Translations under genes and position numbers: made by a program
DNA from: Betaproteobacteria bacterium
GTDB lineage: Bacteria > Pseudomonadota > Gammaproteobacteria > Burkholderiales > SG8-41
DNA length: 48,143 nucleotides
NCBI GenBank assembly: GCA_947476215.1
Contig: CANJQI010000016.1
Span: forward strand, 1-48,143
Direction of reading: 5' to 3'
Notes under the pieces: model-generated
What the model was told of the DNA's origin: nothing
What the model saw: the letters and a program-made list of their open reading frames with translations, nothing else
Database searches by the model: none
Shown here: positions 1-8,331 of the stretch, piece by piece
How the letters are laid out: the number at the start of each line of letters is the position of its first letter
Position numbering within the stretch: the stretch's first letter is position 1

Positions 1-1533
1 AAGATGCCCGCCGAGACTGTTGAATCCGTAGGCCGCCAGTACTTCGCGGCTGGCACGTTCGCCTACGATGCGTTCCTGGTGACACGCCAGCAGTTCTGCG
101 GCGCGCTCGCGGTTGGCCCCTGCGGGCCGTCGGCGGCCAGTTAGGTCGGCACTGGTACGCAAGAACTCGGCATAGTCCATGGTCGCGCTGACCACCGTCA
201 GACACTGCAGCGCATCGCGGAATACCGGAATTCCTTCGTGCGCCAACGTCGATGGTATAAGCTCATGATTATTAATGCATTTCCCGGTCCATAGCATGGC
301 TGCCGGCTTTTCCGTGGCGCGTATCAGATCGGCGCCCACGCGTATCTCGACCTCGGTATTGGCGGTGAATATAGGCACCATTAAATCGACCGACTCGTCA
401 TCGACAATTGCGTTCAATGCCTCGGCTATCGCGCCGGCATTGCCGGTTGCTGCAGTCGTCAAGTCCGTGGGATTACCGGGCGTGCCGAATGCAGGCAACA
501 CCTTATTCAAGCGCGCTTCGGTGTGCGTGCTGTAGCGCGGCCATTCGATACCGAGTTCGGCCCCTAGATCCGCGAACAACACGGCATGCCCGCCCGAGGC
601 GGAAACGGCGGCGGCACGGCGGCCGCGCGGCCAGCGCCCCGTGCGCAACATCATGGCCATCAGGTTAAGTTCGTTGCAATCGTTGACGCGTATCAATCCA
701 AACTGGCGGAACGCGGCGCTGTGCACGCTGTCGCTGCCCGTCACGGCACCGGTGTGCGACGCGGCAGCACGCTGACCTGCCTCGGTGCGGCCCAGCTTGA
801 GTATGACGATAGGCTTTTTGCGCTGCGCCGCGTGTTGCGCCACGCTTGCAAGCTTGCTGCCATCCACTATGCTTTCGACCACCATCAGTATCACCGAGGT
901 ATGCGGATCGTTGACCATGAACTCCGCGAAATCCAACACATCCAAGTCAACCTGATTGCCGCAACTGACCTGATGACTGATGCCGAGGCCGAGTTCGTGG
1001 GCGCGCAGCATGACGTTGATCTGCCCCAGTCCGCCGCTTTGGGCGATGATGCCGACGTTGCCCGCCGGCTTGCGCGGACCGCTCAACGCCGCCGTGGTCG
1101 TCATGCAGAATCCATGCACGAAACTCACGAATCCATTGCAGTTCGGGCCCATGATGCGGATGCCGCTGCTACGTGCGAGTTCCGCGAGTTCCTGCTGCAT
1201 CTCGACACCCCGTGCGGTGCCCAATTCGCCGAATCCCGAGGTATACACGGTGGCATAAGGCACGCCCAGCGCGATGCATTCCTTCAGCACACCAACCACG
1301 TGCGGCGCGGGCACCACAATCCCAACGTGGTCGGGCGTCGCCGGCAGCGCTGATATGCTGGCGTAGCAGCGCTGCCCGAACACCGACTCGTACTTGGGGT
1401 TGACCGCATATATGTTTCCGGTATAGCCAAAATCTATCATGCGCCGAAAACAGCGTCCGCCGAATTTACGCAGATCTTCCGTTGCACCTACAAATGCCGC
1501 TGCACGCGGACCAAAGAATCTATTGAGGTTCAT
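1..1533 (-). CDS. NDP-forming acyl-CoA synthetase (acetate-CoA ligase family), 3' end cut by the window
   Basis: The leftward frame stays open from the ATG at 1533 to the window edge, giving 511 codons of a protein usually near 700 residues. The N-terminus (MNLNRFFGPRAAAFVGATED) starts a CoA-binding Rossmann domain. It is followed by succinyl-CoA-ligase-like domains with the phosphohistidine motif SHTGAVTGS (His about residue 260). Members of this family form acyl-CoA from a carboxylate with ATP or another NTP; the substrate here is unknown. The start overlaps the stop of the upstream HATPase-like gene by four bases (ATGA), so the two are probably translationally coupled. The ATP-grasp domain, if present, lies outside the window. 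This is the last visible gene of a leftward set that begins with a Bug receptor. Confidence 0.88.
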   Translation of the reverse strand, partial: MNLNRFFGPRAAAFVGATEDLRKFGGRCFRRMIDFGYTGNIYAVNPKYESVFGQRCYASISALPATPDHVGIVVPAPHVVGVLKECIALGVPYATVYTSGFGELGTARGVEMQQELAELARSSGIRIMGPNCNGFVSFVHGFCMTTTAALSGPRKPAGNVGIIAQSGGLGQINVMLRAHELGLGISHQVSCGNQVDLDVLDFAEFMVNDPHTSVILMVVESIVDGSKLASVAQHAAQRKKPIVILKLGRTEAGQRAAASHTGAVTGSDSVHSAAFRQFGLIRVNDCNELNLMAMMLRTGRWPRGRRAAAVSASGGHAVLFADLGAELGIEWPRYSTHTEARLNKVLPAFGTPGNPTDLTTAATGNAGAIAEALNAIVDDESVDLMVPIFTANTEVEIRVGADLIRATEKPAAMLWTGKCINNHELIPSTLAHEGIPVFRDALQCLTVVSATMDYAEFLRTSADLTGRRRPAGANRERAAELLACHQERIVGERASREVLAAYGFNSLGGHL

Positions 1534-1988
1534 GTTGTTTTGCCGATGGAATTGGGCCGCGCTCCGCAAACAGCCGCGGCGCATATCGCCAGCCTGTTGA
1601 AAACAGCGAGTTTATCACCGGCATCCGACACGACGGACAGCGACGCAGTATAGTGATCGAAATGAAACGTCAGCAGCGGGTTGCCGTTTTTCATTTCCAG
1701 GCGCGACTTGTCGGAACTGTTGCGCAGCATGTACCCCGCCAGCCGGCGCACGCCGTCATCGCTGGTGATGATCTCATCCTCTGACCGGCGTGCCTGCGGA
1801 AAATCCGGAAGTTCGCCCTGATAAGACATGCTGACGTCGAGATTGAACTCGACGAAGCTGACCTTGACTTCGAGCGTACCAGCGTGCCAGCAATTCTCCG
1901 CCACCGCTTCGGTCACCTGGCAGATCGCCCATGACGCGCGGTTGATAATGTCGGCGCATGCACCCCAGATGGCGCCCTGTTTGTTCAT
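1530..1988 (-). CDS. HATPase-like cytosolic protein, equivalent to a C-terminal extension of purine permeases
   Basis: This 152-residue protein lacks membrane segments. Its middle resembles the N-box of GHKL/histidine-kinase ATPases: a helix with EAVAENCWHAG, then the strand pattern LEVKVSFVEFNLDVSM. I see no clear G1/G2 glycine boxes, so ATP binding is unproven. From memory, some proteobacterial SLC23/NCS2 permeases carry such a domain fused at their C-terminus behind a linker like KQGAIWGA, which here sits right at the start of the ORF. It begins 22 bp after the permease stop in another frame and overlaps the CoA ligase start by four bases. It is either a separate subunit or the detached tail of a broken fusion gene. 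Only the fold resemblance is visible; the function is not known. Confidence 0.6.
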   Translation of the reverse strand: MNKQGAIWGACADIINRASWAICQVTEAVAENCWHAGTLEVKVSFVEFNLDVSMSYQGELPDFPQARRSEDEIITSDDGVRRLAGYMLRNSSDKSRLEMKNGNPLLTFHFDHYTASLSVVSDAGDKLAVFNRLAICAAAVCGARPNSIGKTT

Positions 1989-2010
1989 TTATTCCGATCT
2001 GCGACGTATT

Positions 2011-3348
2011 TCACTGCCCCTGCTCCAGACGCAGGGTGAGCGTTTTGCCCACGCCGATGCGAAACAGCAGATTAAGCGATAACGCGATAACCGTGGCTAG
2101 CACCAGCGACGAACCGATCACCGGCGCAACGAACTTGGGCGCGGTCGCCGCCAAATCCGGAAACACTTCCACCGCAATGCCCGCGACGACAGATAAGCCG
2201 ATGACCAAGGTACGCCGCGCGTCGAGCAGGCGCGAGGTCATGACTTGCAGGCCGTTGATAATGATAAAGGTAACCACAAGCATCAGCGCGGATACGATGA
2301 CCGGCCGCGGCATCACGGCGAGCAGCGCGGGTAACTTGGGCAAAAATTCGAGAATGATAAAAAGCCCGCCCACGGCATAGGCGACGCGACGCGCCGACAT
2401 ACCCGTCGCCGCCGCCAACCCGGCGGAGGGCGTCGACGTGTTCGTTCCGAACGCGCCGCACAATCCCGACAGCGTCGTCAAGATGCCGTCGGCCACAACA
2501 CCGCGCATCGCCGATTTCATGTCCGGTCGCACCCAAGCCGCGTCATTCATGCGCTGGCAAATCGTGATCGTGCCTACGGCCATCATCGCCACCGCAATGC
2601 TGGCGATTGCGAACGGCAGCGCCTGCGCAATATCGAAGGTATGAGAAATTCCGCTGAAATCCGGCCATCCTATCCACGGCGCTGCCGCGACAGTAGCAAA
2701 CTCACCATGGCTCATCAGTCCCGCGGTCAGCGACGCGGCATAGCCTACGCACAGTCCGATCAACGCGCACAGCATGCGTGCCGTACCCGTGCCCCATACG
2801 TTGAGCGCCACCATGGTCGCGAGCGTAACCCCCGCCACCCGCCACTCTTCGGCGGCCAGAGGCACGGCCTGCGGTCCGAATAGCGAGCGCAGTCCGGCGA
2901 TGCCACCCGACATACCGATCAGGAAAATAACCAGCCCGGAAATTTCAGAATGAAAGACCGCCCGCAACCTGTGCAGCAGCGGCGCCACCATCATCTCGAG
3001 CAATCCGGCAAAGCATGTCATGCCGAACACCAGCGGCAGTCAGCCAAGTTTGGCGGCGAGCAGCGAGGGCGCAAAAAAGGTTGCGGTAAACGTGGAAGGC
3101 AACATGTATCCTGATCCAACGCCGCCGACACGCATCACTTGGGAAAACGTACCCAGCCCCAGCACCAGCATGCCGATTGCCAATAAATTGGTGATCTGCG
3201 GCAGCGGCGTGTCCGTGAGACGAAACAGCAACAACGGATAGACGAGATTGATGGCGATCAAGCCCACATGCTGTATGCCATTCAACACCACGACATGCAA
3301 GGGCGGCGTGTCGTACAGCGTGAACACCATATTGGCGGGGCTTTTCAC
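2011..3348 (-). pseudogene. Xanthine/uracil (NCS2/SLC23) permease interrupted by an in-frame TGA
   Basis: Two leftward frames (3348-3040 and 3039-2011) are in the same register and separated only by a TGA at 3042-3040. Reading through gives LLAAKLG*LPLVFGMTCFAGL, where a glycine codon (GGA to TGA) would restore a continuous hydrophobic protein of about 445 residues, the normal NCS2 length. The TM1 signature GIQHVG and many membrane segments are visible. The chosen GTG start at 3348 has GGGGGA upstream. A downstream GTG at 3030 could give a 339-residue fragment, but without the first helices it should not transport. Such permeases move purines or pyrimidines by proton symport. The stop could also be an assembly error or very recent. 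The next gene may be this protein's detached C-terminal domain. Confidence 0.8.
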
Positions 3349-3483
3349 GTCATGTCCCCCGAACGGTTGGCATGCGGAAAATCTGCATTGCGCTTCGCAA
3401 TGCGCTGCTCTCGGCCATCCATCGCGCAACCATGCATGATTCGCGAGTCAGGTTTGCGCGATCTGTATCAGCGCAACGTCGAG

Positions 3484-4302
3484 TTAATACCGGTACCCCA
3501 GCCTCAACCCAATTTCGGTGGTCTTGTTCTTCGGCTCGAACGCGGTTCCGACTATAAAATTGGTTCCGCCAATGGCAACGATCAGCGGCGCCGGATCAGA
3601 GCGTGTCGTATTCCAGTACTGCAGCCACGGACCGAACATCCAGCGACCTTTCTCGTAAACCATGCTGGCTCTGATACCGTAGCCATTGCGTTGGTCGTTG
3701 GTGACATCAGCAAACGCCGGATTGAAATCACTCAAAGTGGACGTCTGCCTGCCCTTGACGAGGTAATCGAACTCTATCGTCGTCGCCAGCCGGGCACTGG
3801 CATCGAGACTGACGCGATGAACCAACCCTACCGGCAGATAGGTATATTAACTGCTGCGGGTATAACCGATTGCGCCGGTGCTGGTGTTACCGCGAATATC
3901 GTTGTATAGATAACGAAAGCCTATCCCCGTAAACGGCGCCAGCACATAGCTCCCGAATTCGAAATCCCTGCCGAACAACCCGCGCAATTCGACATACCAA
4001 TCGGGGTTTCCGTTCTTGGTGCCCGAACCGGTATAGCCGGTCTTGCCATACACGTACTTGCTTTCCAAGCGGACAAACCAGTCAACCTTGGGAGCCGTTA
4101 CCGCAGCGAGGTCTATGCCACCTTTGTGGCCCTCCAGTTTGACCCCCAAGCTGGGCTCTTCGTAACGGTAATGGGAAAGTGTCGCACCGAGTTCGGTTCC
4201 GGCCTGAGTCTTCAGGCCCAATGACTGGGCGTATACCGGCATTGGGGCCACGAACAACAGAAAAATGAACTGCACCGATAATATTAATTTATGCAGCCTC
4301 AT
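3484..4302 (-). pseudogene. Outer-membrane beta-barrel protein interrupted by an in-frame TAA
   Basis: The first part (4302-3847) begins with a clear signal peptide (MRLHKLILSVQFIFLLFVAP ending VYAQ) and continues with alternating polar and aromatic strands. A TAA at 3849-3847 interrupts it. The same frame then resumes (YTYLPVGLVHRVSL) for more than 120 codons to a C-terminus ending LRLGYRY, with the terminal aromatic residue typical of BAM substrates. Read through, the protein is about 272 residues, plausible for a small barrel. The protein family is not recognised. It lies 14 bp after the racemase-like gene, so it shares that operon and may have been the outer-membrane entry port. A lone nonsense change, assembly error or recent decay are all possible. 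Confidence 0.72.
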
Positions 4303-4316
4303 CGTTTAGTTTCCTT

Positions 4317-5153
4317 TTATTCCGAAGCCAGCCGGCCGCGAAGTTTATCGAGGCCATAGAACGCCTGAACCTGTGCAACGCGCTTCGGATTGGGCGCGTT
4401 GTGACCCCATCCGGCGCGGCTTTGCATCATGCCGGACGTGCGGCGCAGGTCCACCATCATTTCGGCGGTCTTGAATGTCAGAGTGAGTCCATCTATGACG
4501 GTCGCACCGGCGATGCTAGAAACACCGGCATCCGCCAGCAGGAGATTAAGCGGCATTTCTCCCGGAACGATGACATTGGCGCCCAGTTCCTTGACCATGC
4601 GCTCGCCGGTTGCGACGACCTGCGCCACCACTTCCGCGGTGCGCTTCTTGTCGCCGTGGGCGTTGACGACATCGTGGAACGACACGCCGGCGAGCATGAC
4701 GCCCGAGAACGCCTCGCCGATTCCCATGTTGCGCACATAGTCAGGCCAAAAACCTTCGCGTACGGAGTTGAAAAACAGGATTCCAAACCGCTTACCGTAC
4801 AATGCAGCGAGGCGAAACGCCGTGTCTCCATAGCCTACGACCGGAATATCCACGAGCGTCCGAATTTCATGCATCATCGGGCTCGCGATGGTCGCCAGCG
4901 CAAAGGCGTCGTAACCCTGTGCCTGCGCATCCAGCCCGGCGGCGACCCACTGGTTACCATGCACATAGTTCAGATAACTGGAGCCCAGATCCTCTTTCGG
5001 ATAATCGGTATCCATGGTGCCATGCGCGAGCCCATGCAGGACGACTTCGGTATCGGGCCGCAGCACCTCTCCCAGGCGCCTGCGGACTGCCTCTACATAA
5101 TGCGGAACGTCACGCAATACCGCCATACTCTGGTGCCAGATACGCATACCCAC
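4317..5153 (-). CDS. Asp/Glu/hydantoin racemase-like protein lacking both catalytic cysteines
   Basis: The 278-residue protein has the two-lobe Asp/Glu racemase layout: DAFALATIASP followed by VDIPVVGYGDTA in the first lobe, and GANVIVPGEMPLNLLLADAG in the second. In hydantoin and Asp/Glu racemases the corresponding positions carry catalytic cysteines (A-C-x-D-P and L-G-C-A). Here they read T/A and E, and the whole protein contains no cysteine. It therefore cannot use the standard two-thiol chemistry, and may be a different lyase or isomerase or a non-catalytic binding protein. The GTG start at 5153 is preferred because AAGGGG lies eight bases upstream; an ATG two codons later is possible. 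It follows the Bug gene by 22 bp. Confidence 0.8.
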   Translation of the reverse strand: MGMRIWHQSMAVLRDVPHYVEAVRRRLGEVLRPDTEVVLHGLAHGTMDTDYPKEDLGSSYLNYVHGNQWVAAGLDAQAQGYDAFALATIASPMMHEIRTLVDIPVVGYGDTAFRLAALYGKRFGILFFNSVREGFWPDYVRNMGIGEAFSGVMLAGVSFHDVVNAHGDKKRTAEVVAQVVATGERMVKELGANVIVPGEMPLNLLLADAGVSSIAGATVIDGLTLTFKTAEMMVDLRRTSGMMQSRAGWGHNAPNPKRVAQVQAFYGLDKLRGRLASE

Positions 5154-5175
5154 TGTTTTTTCCCCTTGAATTGAG

Positions 5176-6141
5176 TTAATCGTTGCGCAAACCGAGATCC
5201 TGAATCAATTTTCCCAGTGTGGTCATGTCGGACTTTACCAAGGCGGCCAGATGCGCGGCGGAACTACCGACCACGTCCACGCCGCCATTGAGGTACTTTT
5301 GCCGAATTTCGGGCTGGCTTAGTATCCGGACGATGTCCTGATTCAGACGGTTTACAATTGCCGCGGGCGTCCTGGCTGGTGCAAATACACCGTTGCTGAC
5401 GTCAATTTCGAATCCGGGCAACCCCGATTCTGTCGCGGTCGGCACGCCCGGAACCTGTGGGGTCGGCTTAGCGCTCAATACCACCAAAGCTCTGAGTCGG
5501 CCCGATTTCACATGAGGCATCGCCGATGCTGCAACCGGAAAAGCCAATTGCACTTGCCCGCCTATCAAATCGTTGACTGCCTGACCCACGCCTTTGTACG
5601 GCACGCGAACGATGTTGACCCGTGCCATGGATTTGAACAACTCGGCGCCCAGATGATTGGAGGTGCCGACGGGTCCGGAACCGTAGTTGAGCTCGCCGGG
5701 ACGCGCTCGCGCCAGCGCTATCATCTCCTTCAATGACTTAACCGGCAGCGAAGGATGCACGGCTAGTATATTGGGGGAACTGACCGCCAACGTGACCGGC
5801 ACGAAATCCTTGATCGGATCCCACGGCAAATTGCTCTGAAAAAACGGCAGCAACCAGAACGAACTGCCGGTGATGAGCAGGGTGTAACCGTCGGGTGGAG
5901 ACTTGCCCACGACATCGCCCAGTATCGCGCCGCTGATGCGATTGTCGACGATGACCTGCTGTCCGATGGCCGCCGTAAGCCCCTGTGCCAGCAGGCGTGA
6001 CGCAAAGTCACCGGTGCTGCCAGGTCCGCCGGTCACCAAACGTACGGGTTTACTCGGAAAATCCTGGCACGAGGCAGGCGTTGTGCCGAGCACACTGCAC
6101 GCACCCAGCGTCATCACTGCCGCAATACCGTATCCGCGCAT
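5176..6141 (-). CDS. Bug-family (TctC-like) periplasmic substrate-binding protein
   Basis: Bug proteins bind small carboxylates in the periplasm for tripartite tricarboxylate transporters or for sensing. After an N-terminal signal segment (MRGYGIAAVMTLGACSVLG) comes QDFPSKPVRLVTGGPGSTGDF, the family opening that forms the ligand-binding beta-alpha loop. Later landmarks are VGKSPPDGYTLL, NYGSGPVGTSNHLGAELF and VPYKGVGQAVNDLIGGQVQ. LGAC could act as a lipobox, though cleavage by signal peptidase I near PASC is equally possible. The start at 6141 has AAAGGA just upstream; ATGs further upstream in the same frame (to 6183) have poorer sites. It is the first gene of the leftward set and divergent from the oxidoreductase at 6374. 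No TctAB subunits are nearby. Confidence 0.92.
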   Translation of the reverse strand: MRGYGIAAVMTLGACSVLGTTPASCQDFPSKPVRLVTGGPGSTGDFASRLLAQGLTAAIGQQVIVDNRISGAILGDVVGKSPPDGYTLLITGSSFWLLPFFQSNLPWDPIKDFVPVTLAVSSPNILAVHPSLPVKSLKEMIALARARPGELNYGSGPVGTSNHLGAELFKSMARVNIVRVPYKGVGQAVNDLIGGQVQLAFPVAASAMPHVKSGRLRALVVLSAKPTPQVPGVPTATESGLPGFEIDVSNGVFAPARTPAAIVNRLNQDIVRILSQPEIRQKYLNGGVDVVGSSAAHLAALVKSDMTTLGKLIQDLGLRND

Positions 6142-6183
6142 ATTTCCTTTCCGCATACCGCACCAACGCGATCGCAGCGCCAT

Positions 6184-6373
6184 CTATAGTGGCTGCCACT
6201 TACGTAGTGTAGCGTACGCGATCCTGGGTCTCATGGCACACGGAACGGATAAGCTTGTTTCAAGCAACCGCTGTTGGTACCATCGTCGCTTTCCGCCATG
6301 ACGGAAATCGGCGAAATCTCCGCGTGCGCGCCTATGCGCGGCCCGGAAAAAGAGGTCCAAGAGGAGAGCAGAT
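6184..6373. promoter_or_regulatory. Divergent intergenic region with two small inverted repeats
   Basis: This gap separates the leftward Bug operon from the rightward oxidoreductase-Bug-dehydrogenase operon, so both promoters should lie here. Two short stem-loops are visible: GCTTG-TTT-CAAGC (6253-6265) and TTTCCG-CCATGA-CGGAAA (6290-6307). They could be operators or leader structures. I could not assign a confident -35/-10 pair or a regulator, and no LysR-type regulator gene is adjacent. Confidence 0.35.
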
Positions 6374-7306
6374 TTGAAAGCAGTGCAAATCGATCAGTAC
6401 GGCGGTACCGAAGTTCTGCAATATCGTGATGTACCGGACCCCGTCGTCGTCGCCGGCGAAATTCTGGTCGATATACACGCGACCAGTCTCAATTTCGGCG
6501 ACATCAAGGTGCGTAAAGGCCTGCGGCCGGCTTACGTAAACCTGACCGGCTTTCCGCATACGCTGGGCCGCGATTTTTCCGGCGTGGTCCGCACCGTCGG
6601 TTCAGGCGTCAAGGAATTCCGTCCGGGGGACAACGTATTCGGCGTACTGGATTCGCTGCAGGAAGGCGCTTATGCGGAGATGATAGCCATCAACAGCGCT
6701 CTAGTCGCCCGCAAACCTGACGCGTTGTCCCATGCGGAAGCGGTGTCGGTGGCGCTGACAGGCCTGTCGGCATTGCACTCACTGGAAGATGCGGCAAAAC
6801 TCAAAGCGGGTGAAACCATACTGATACACGGCGGCTCGGGCGGCATAGGCACGTTTTCCGTTCAGTACGCGAAGCATGTCGGCGCACGCGTGTATACCAC
6901 CGCGAGCGCCCGCAATCACGATTACGTGCGCGGCCTGGGCGCTGATGTCGCCATCGATTACGCGACCGAGGATTTCGTGCAACTCGTACCCACGTGCGAC
7001 GTCGTATTCGACATGATAGGCGGCGACGTGCAACGCCGCTCGATCGATGTGCTGCGCCCCGGCGGACGCATCGTCATCATTGCACCCAGCACCAAGGACG
7101 CTGACGGCGTGCGCGACGACGTGACCGTCCTACGCCCCATCGTCAGCCGCGACCGCGCGCATCTTGAGCGCATCGCGAGTCTGGTAATGAGCGGCGCCGT
7201 GCACGCGCCGGAAATCACGCGCATGCCGCTGTCGGCAGTACGCAGCGCGCATGAACTCGCCGAAAGCCGCCAGGTTAAAGGCAAGATAGTGCTTGAAATT
7301 CGTTGA
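6374..7306 (+). CDS. Zinc-independent MDR-family NAD(P)H:quinone oxidoreductase
   Basis: The 310-residue protein is a medium-chain reductase: a GroES-like N-terminal domain (MKAVQIDQYGGTEVL, LGRDFSGVVRTVGSGVKEF) followed by a Rossmann domain with IHGGSGGIGTFSVQYAKHVGA. It lacks the structural-zinc cysteine cluster of alcohol dehydrogenases, as expected for quinone oxidoreductases and enoyl reductases. The only start that fits is TTG at 6374, with the strong site AAGAGGAGAG a few bases upstream. It leads a rightward operon with a Bug receptor and a 2-hydroxyacid dehydrogenase, so a role in reducing an intermediate of the imported acid is likely but unproven. Confidence 0.9.
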   Translation: MKAVQIDQYGGTEVLQYRDVPDPVVVAGEILVDIHATSLNFGDIKVRKGLRPAYVNLTGFPHTLGRDFSGVVRTVGSGVKEFRPGDNVFGVLDSLQEGAYAEMIAINSALVARKPDALSHAEAVSVALTGLSALHSLEDAAKLKAGETILIHGGSGGIGTFSVQYAKHVGARVYTTASARNHDYVRGLGADVAIDYATEDFVQLVPTCDVVFDMIGGDVQRRSIDVLRPGGRIVIIAPSTKDADGVRDDVTVLRPIVSRDRAHLERIASLVMSGAVHAPEITRMPLSAVRSAHELAESRQVKGKIVLEIR

Positions 7307-7335
7307 TTTAATTGATATTTTCATCACAACAGAAC

Positions 7336-8331
7336 ATGGCCAATCTGCCACGCACACTAGCCACACTGATATTATTGATCATCGGGTGCAACGCCTCGGT
7401 CGCGGCCGAATCCAGCCTCGCCTACCCGGCGCGGTCGATACGCTTCGTGGTCACCTATCCGCCCGGTGGCGGCACGGATCTCGTTGCGCGCCAGGTCGGC
7501 CAGAAACTGGCGGAGAGCTGGGGTCAGCCGGTCATCATCGATAACCGCCCGGGCGGCGGTGGTGTCATAGGCGCCGAAATTGTCGCCAACGCACCCGCCG
7601 ATGGATATACGTATTTATTCGGCACATCCGCCGCGCTGGTGACTCAGCCATTACTGGTCGGAAAGGTTCCCTATGACCCGCTCATCGCGTACGCACCGGT
7701 AAGTCTGCTGACGGTGGACGTACAGGTGTTATATATCAATGGCGCACTGCCTGTGAACACGCTCAAGGAACTGATCACCTATGCCAGGGCAAAACCGGGT
7801 GCGCTGAGCTATGCATCCGCGGGTCTGGGCGCGCCCAATCATCTGAACATGGAGCAGCTTAAGCACGTCGCCGGCATTAACATAGTGCACGTGCCCTATC
7901 AGGGATCGGGGCCGTCGGTGATCGATTTGCTGGCTGGTCGCGTGCAGCTCATCTGGAGTTCCGCTGTAGCATTGGTCCCACATGCCAAAAGCGGGAAATT
8001 GAAAGCGCTGGCGGTAGGCGGGTCGCACCGCATGCCAGCGCTGCCCGAGGTGCCCACCATAGCGGAAGCGGGGCTGCCCAATTACGAGCCCAACATGCCG
8101 TGGTTTAGTATCTTCGTCCCGGCAAAGACTCCCAAGCCGATAATCGACAAAATCAATGCGCAGGTCGTGCGCACGCTGAACGATCCTGAAACCGTGAAAA
8201 AACTCGCGGGCTACGGCTACGCCGCTCACAGCAGCTCGCCGGAAGAGCTCGGCAACCATTTGCGCAAGGAATACCAGCGCATGAAAGCACTGATCGGCGC
8301 CATCAAACTCAACGCATCGAACGTTCAATGA
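7336..8331 (+). CDS. Bug-family periplasmic substrate-binding protein
   Basis: The protein starts MANLPRTLATLILLIIGC, a signal peptide with hydrophobic core, then SVAAESSLAYPARSIRFVVTYPPGGGTD, the canonical Bug ligand loop. Further family features are VIIDNRPGGGGVIGAE, NAPADGYTYLFGTS, LSYASAGLGAPNHLNMEQL and VPYQGSGPSVIDLLAGRVQ. The frame is open upstream to about 7312, but the ATG at 7336 gives the shortest sensible signal peptide. It lies 29 bp after the oxidoreductase and its stop overlaps the next gene's ATG by four bases. The protein is 331 residues, normal for the family. Ligand specificity cannot be read from sequence. Confidence 0.92.
   Translation: MANLPRTLATLILLIIGCNASVAAESSLAYPARSIRFVVTYPPGGGTDLVARQVGQKLAESWGQPVIIDNRPGGGGVIGAEIVANAPADGYTYLFGTSAALVTQPLLVGKVPYDPLIAYAPVSLLTVDVQVLYINGALPVNTLKELITYARAKPGALSYASAGLGAPNHLNMEQLKHVAGINIVHVPYQGSGPSVIDLLAGRVQLIWSSAVALVPHAKSGKLKALAVGGSHRMPALPEVPTIAEAGLPNYEPNMPWFSIFVPAKTPKPIIDKINAQVVRTLNDPETVKKLAGYGYAAHSSSPEELGNHLRKEYQRMKALIGAIKLNASNVQ

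Noticed and set aside
586-1353. Long rightward ORF of 255 codons opposite the CoA ligase
   Set aside because: It is antisense to a clearly real CoA-ligase frame and is rich in Arg/His/Ala, typical of shadow frames.
3040-3042. The permease TGA as a selenocysteine codon
   Set aside because: The position corresponds to a small residue (Gly) in the family and not to a redox site, and no SECIS-like hairpin stood out just downstream.
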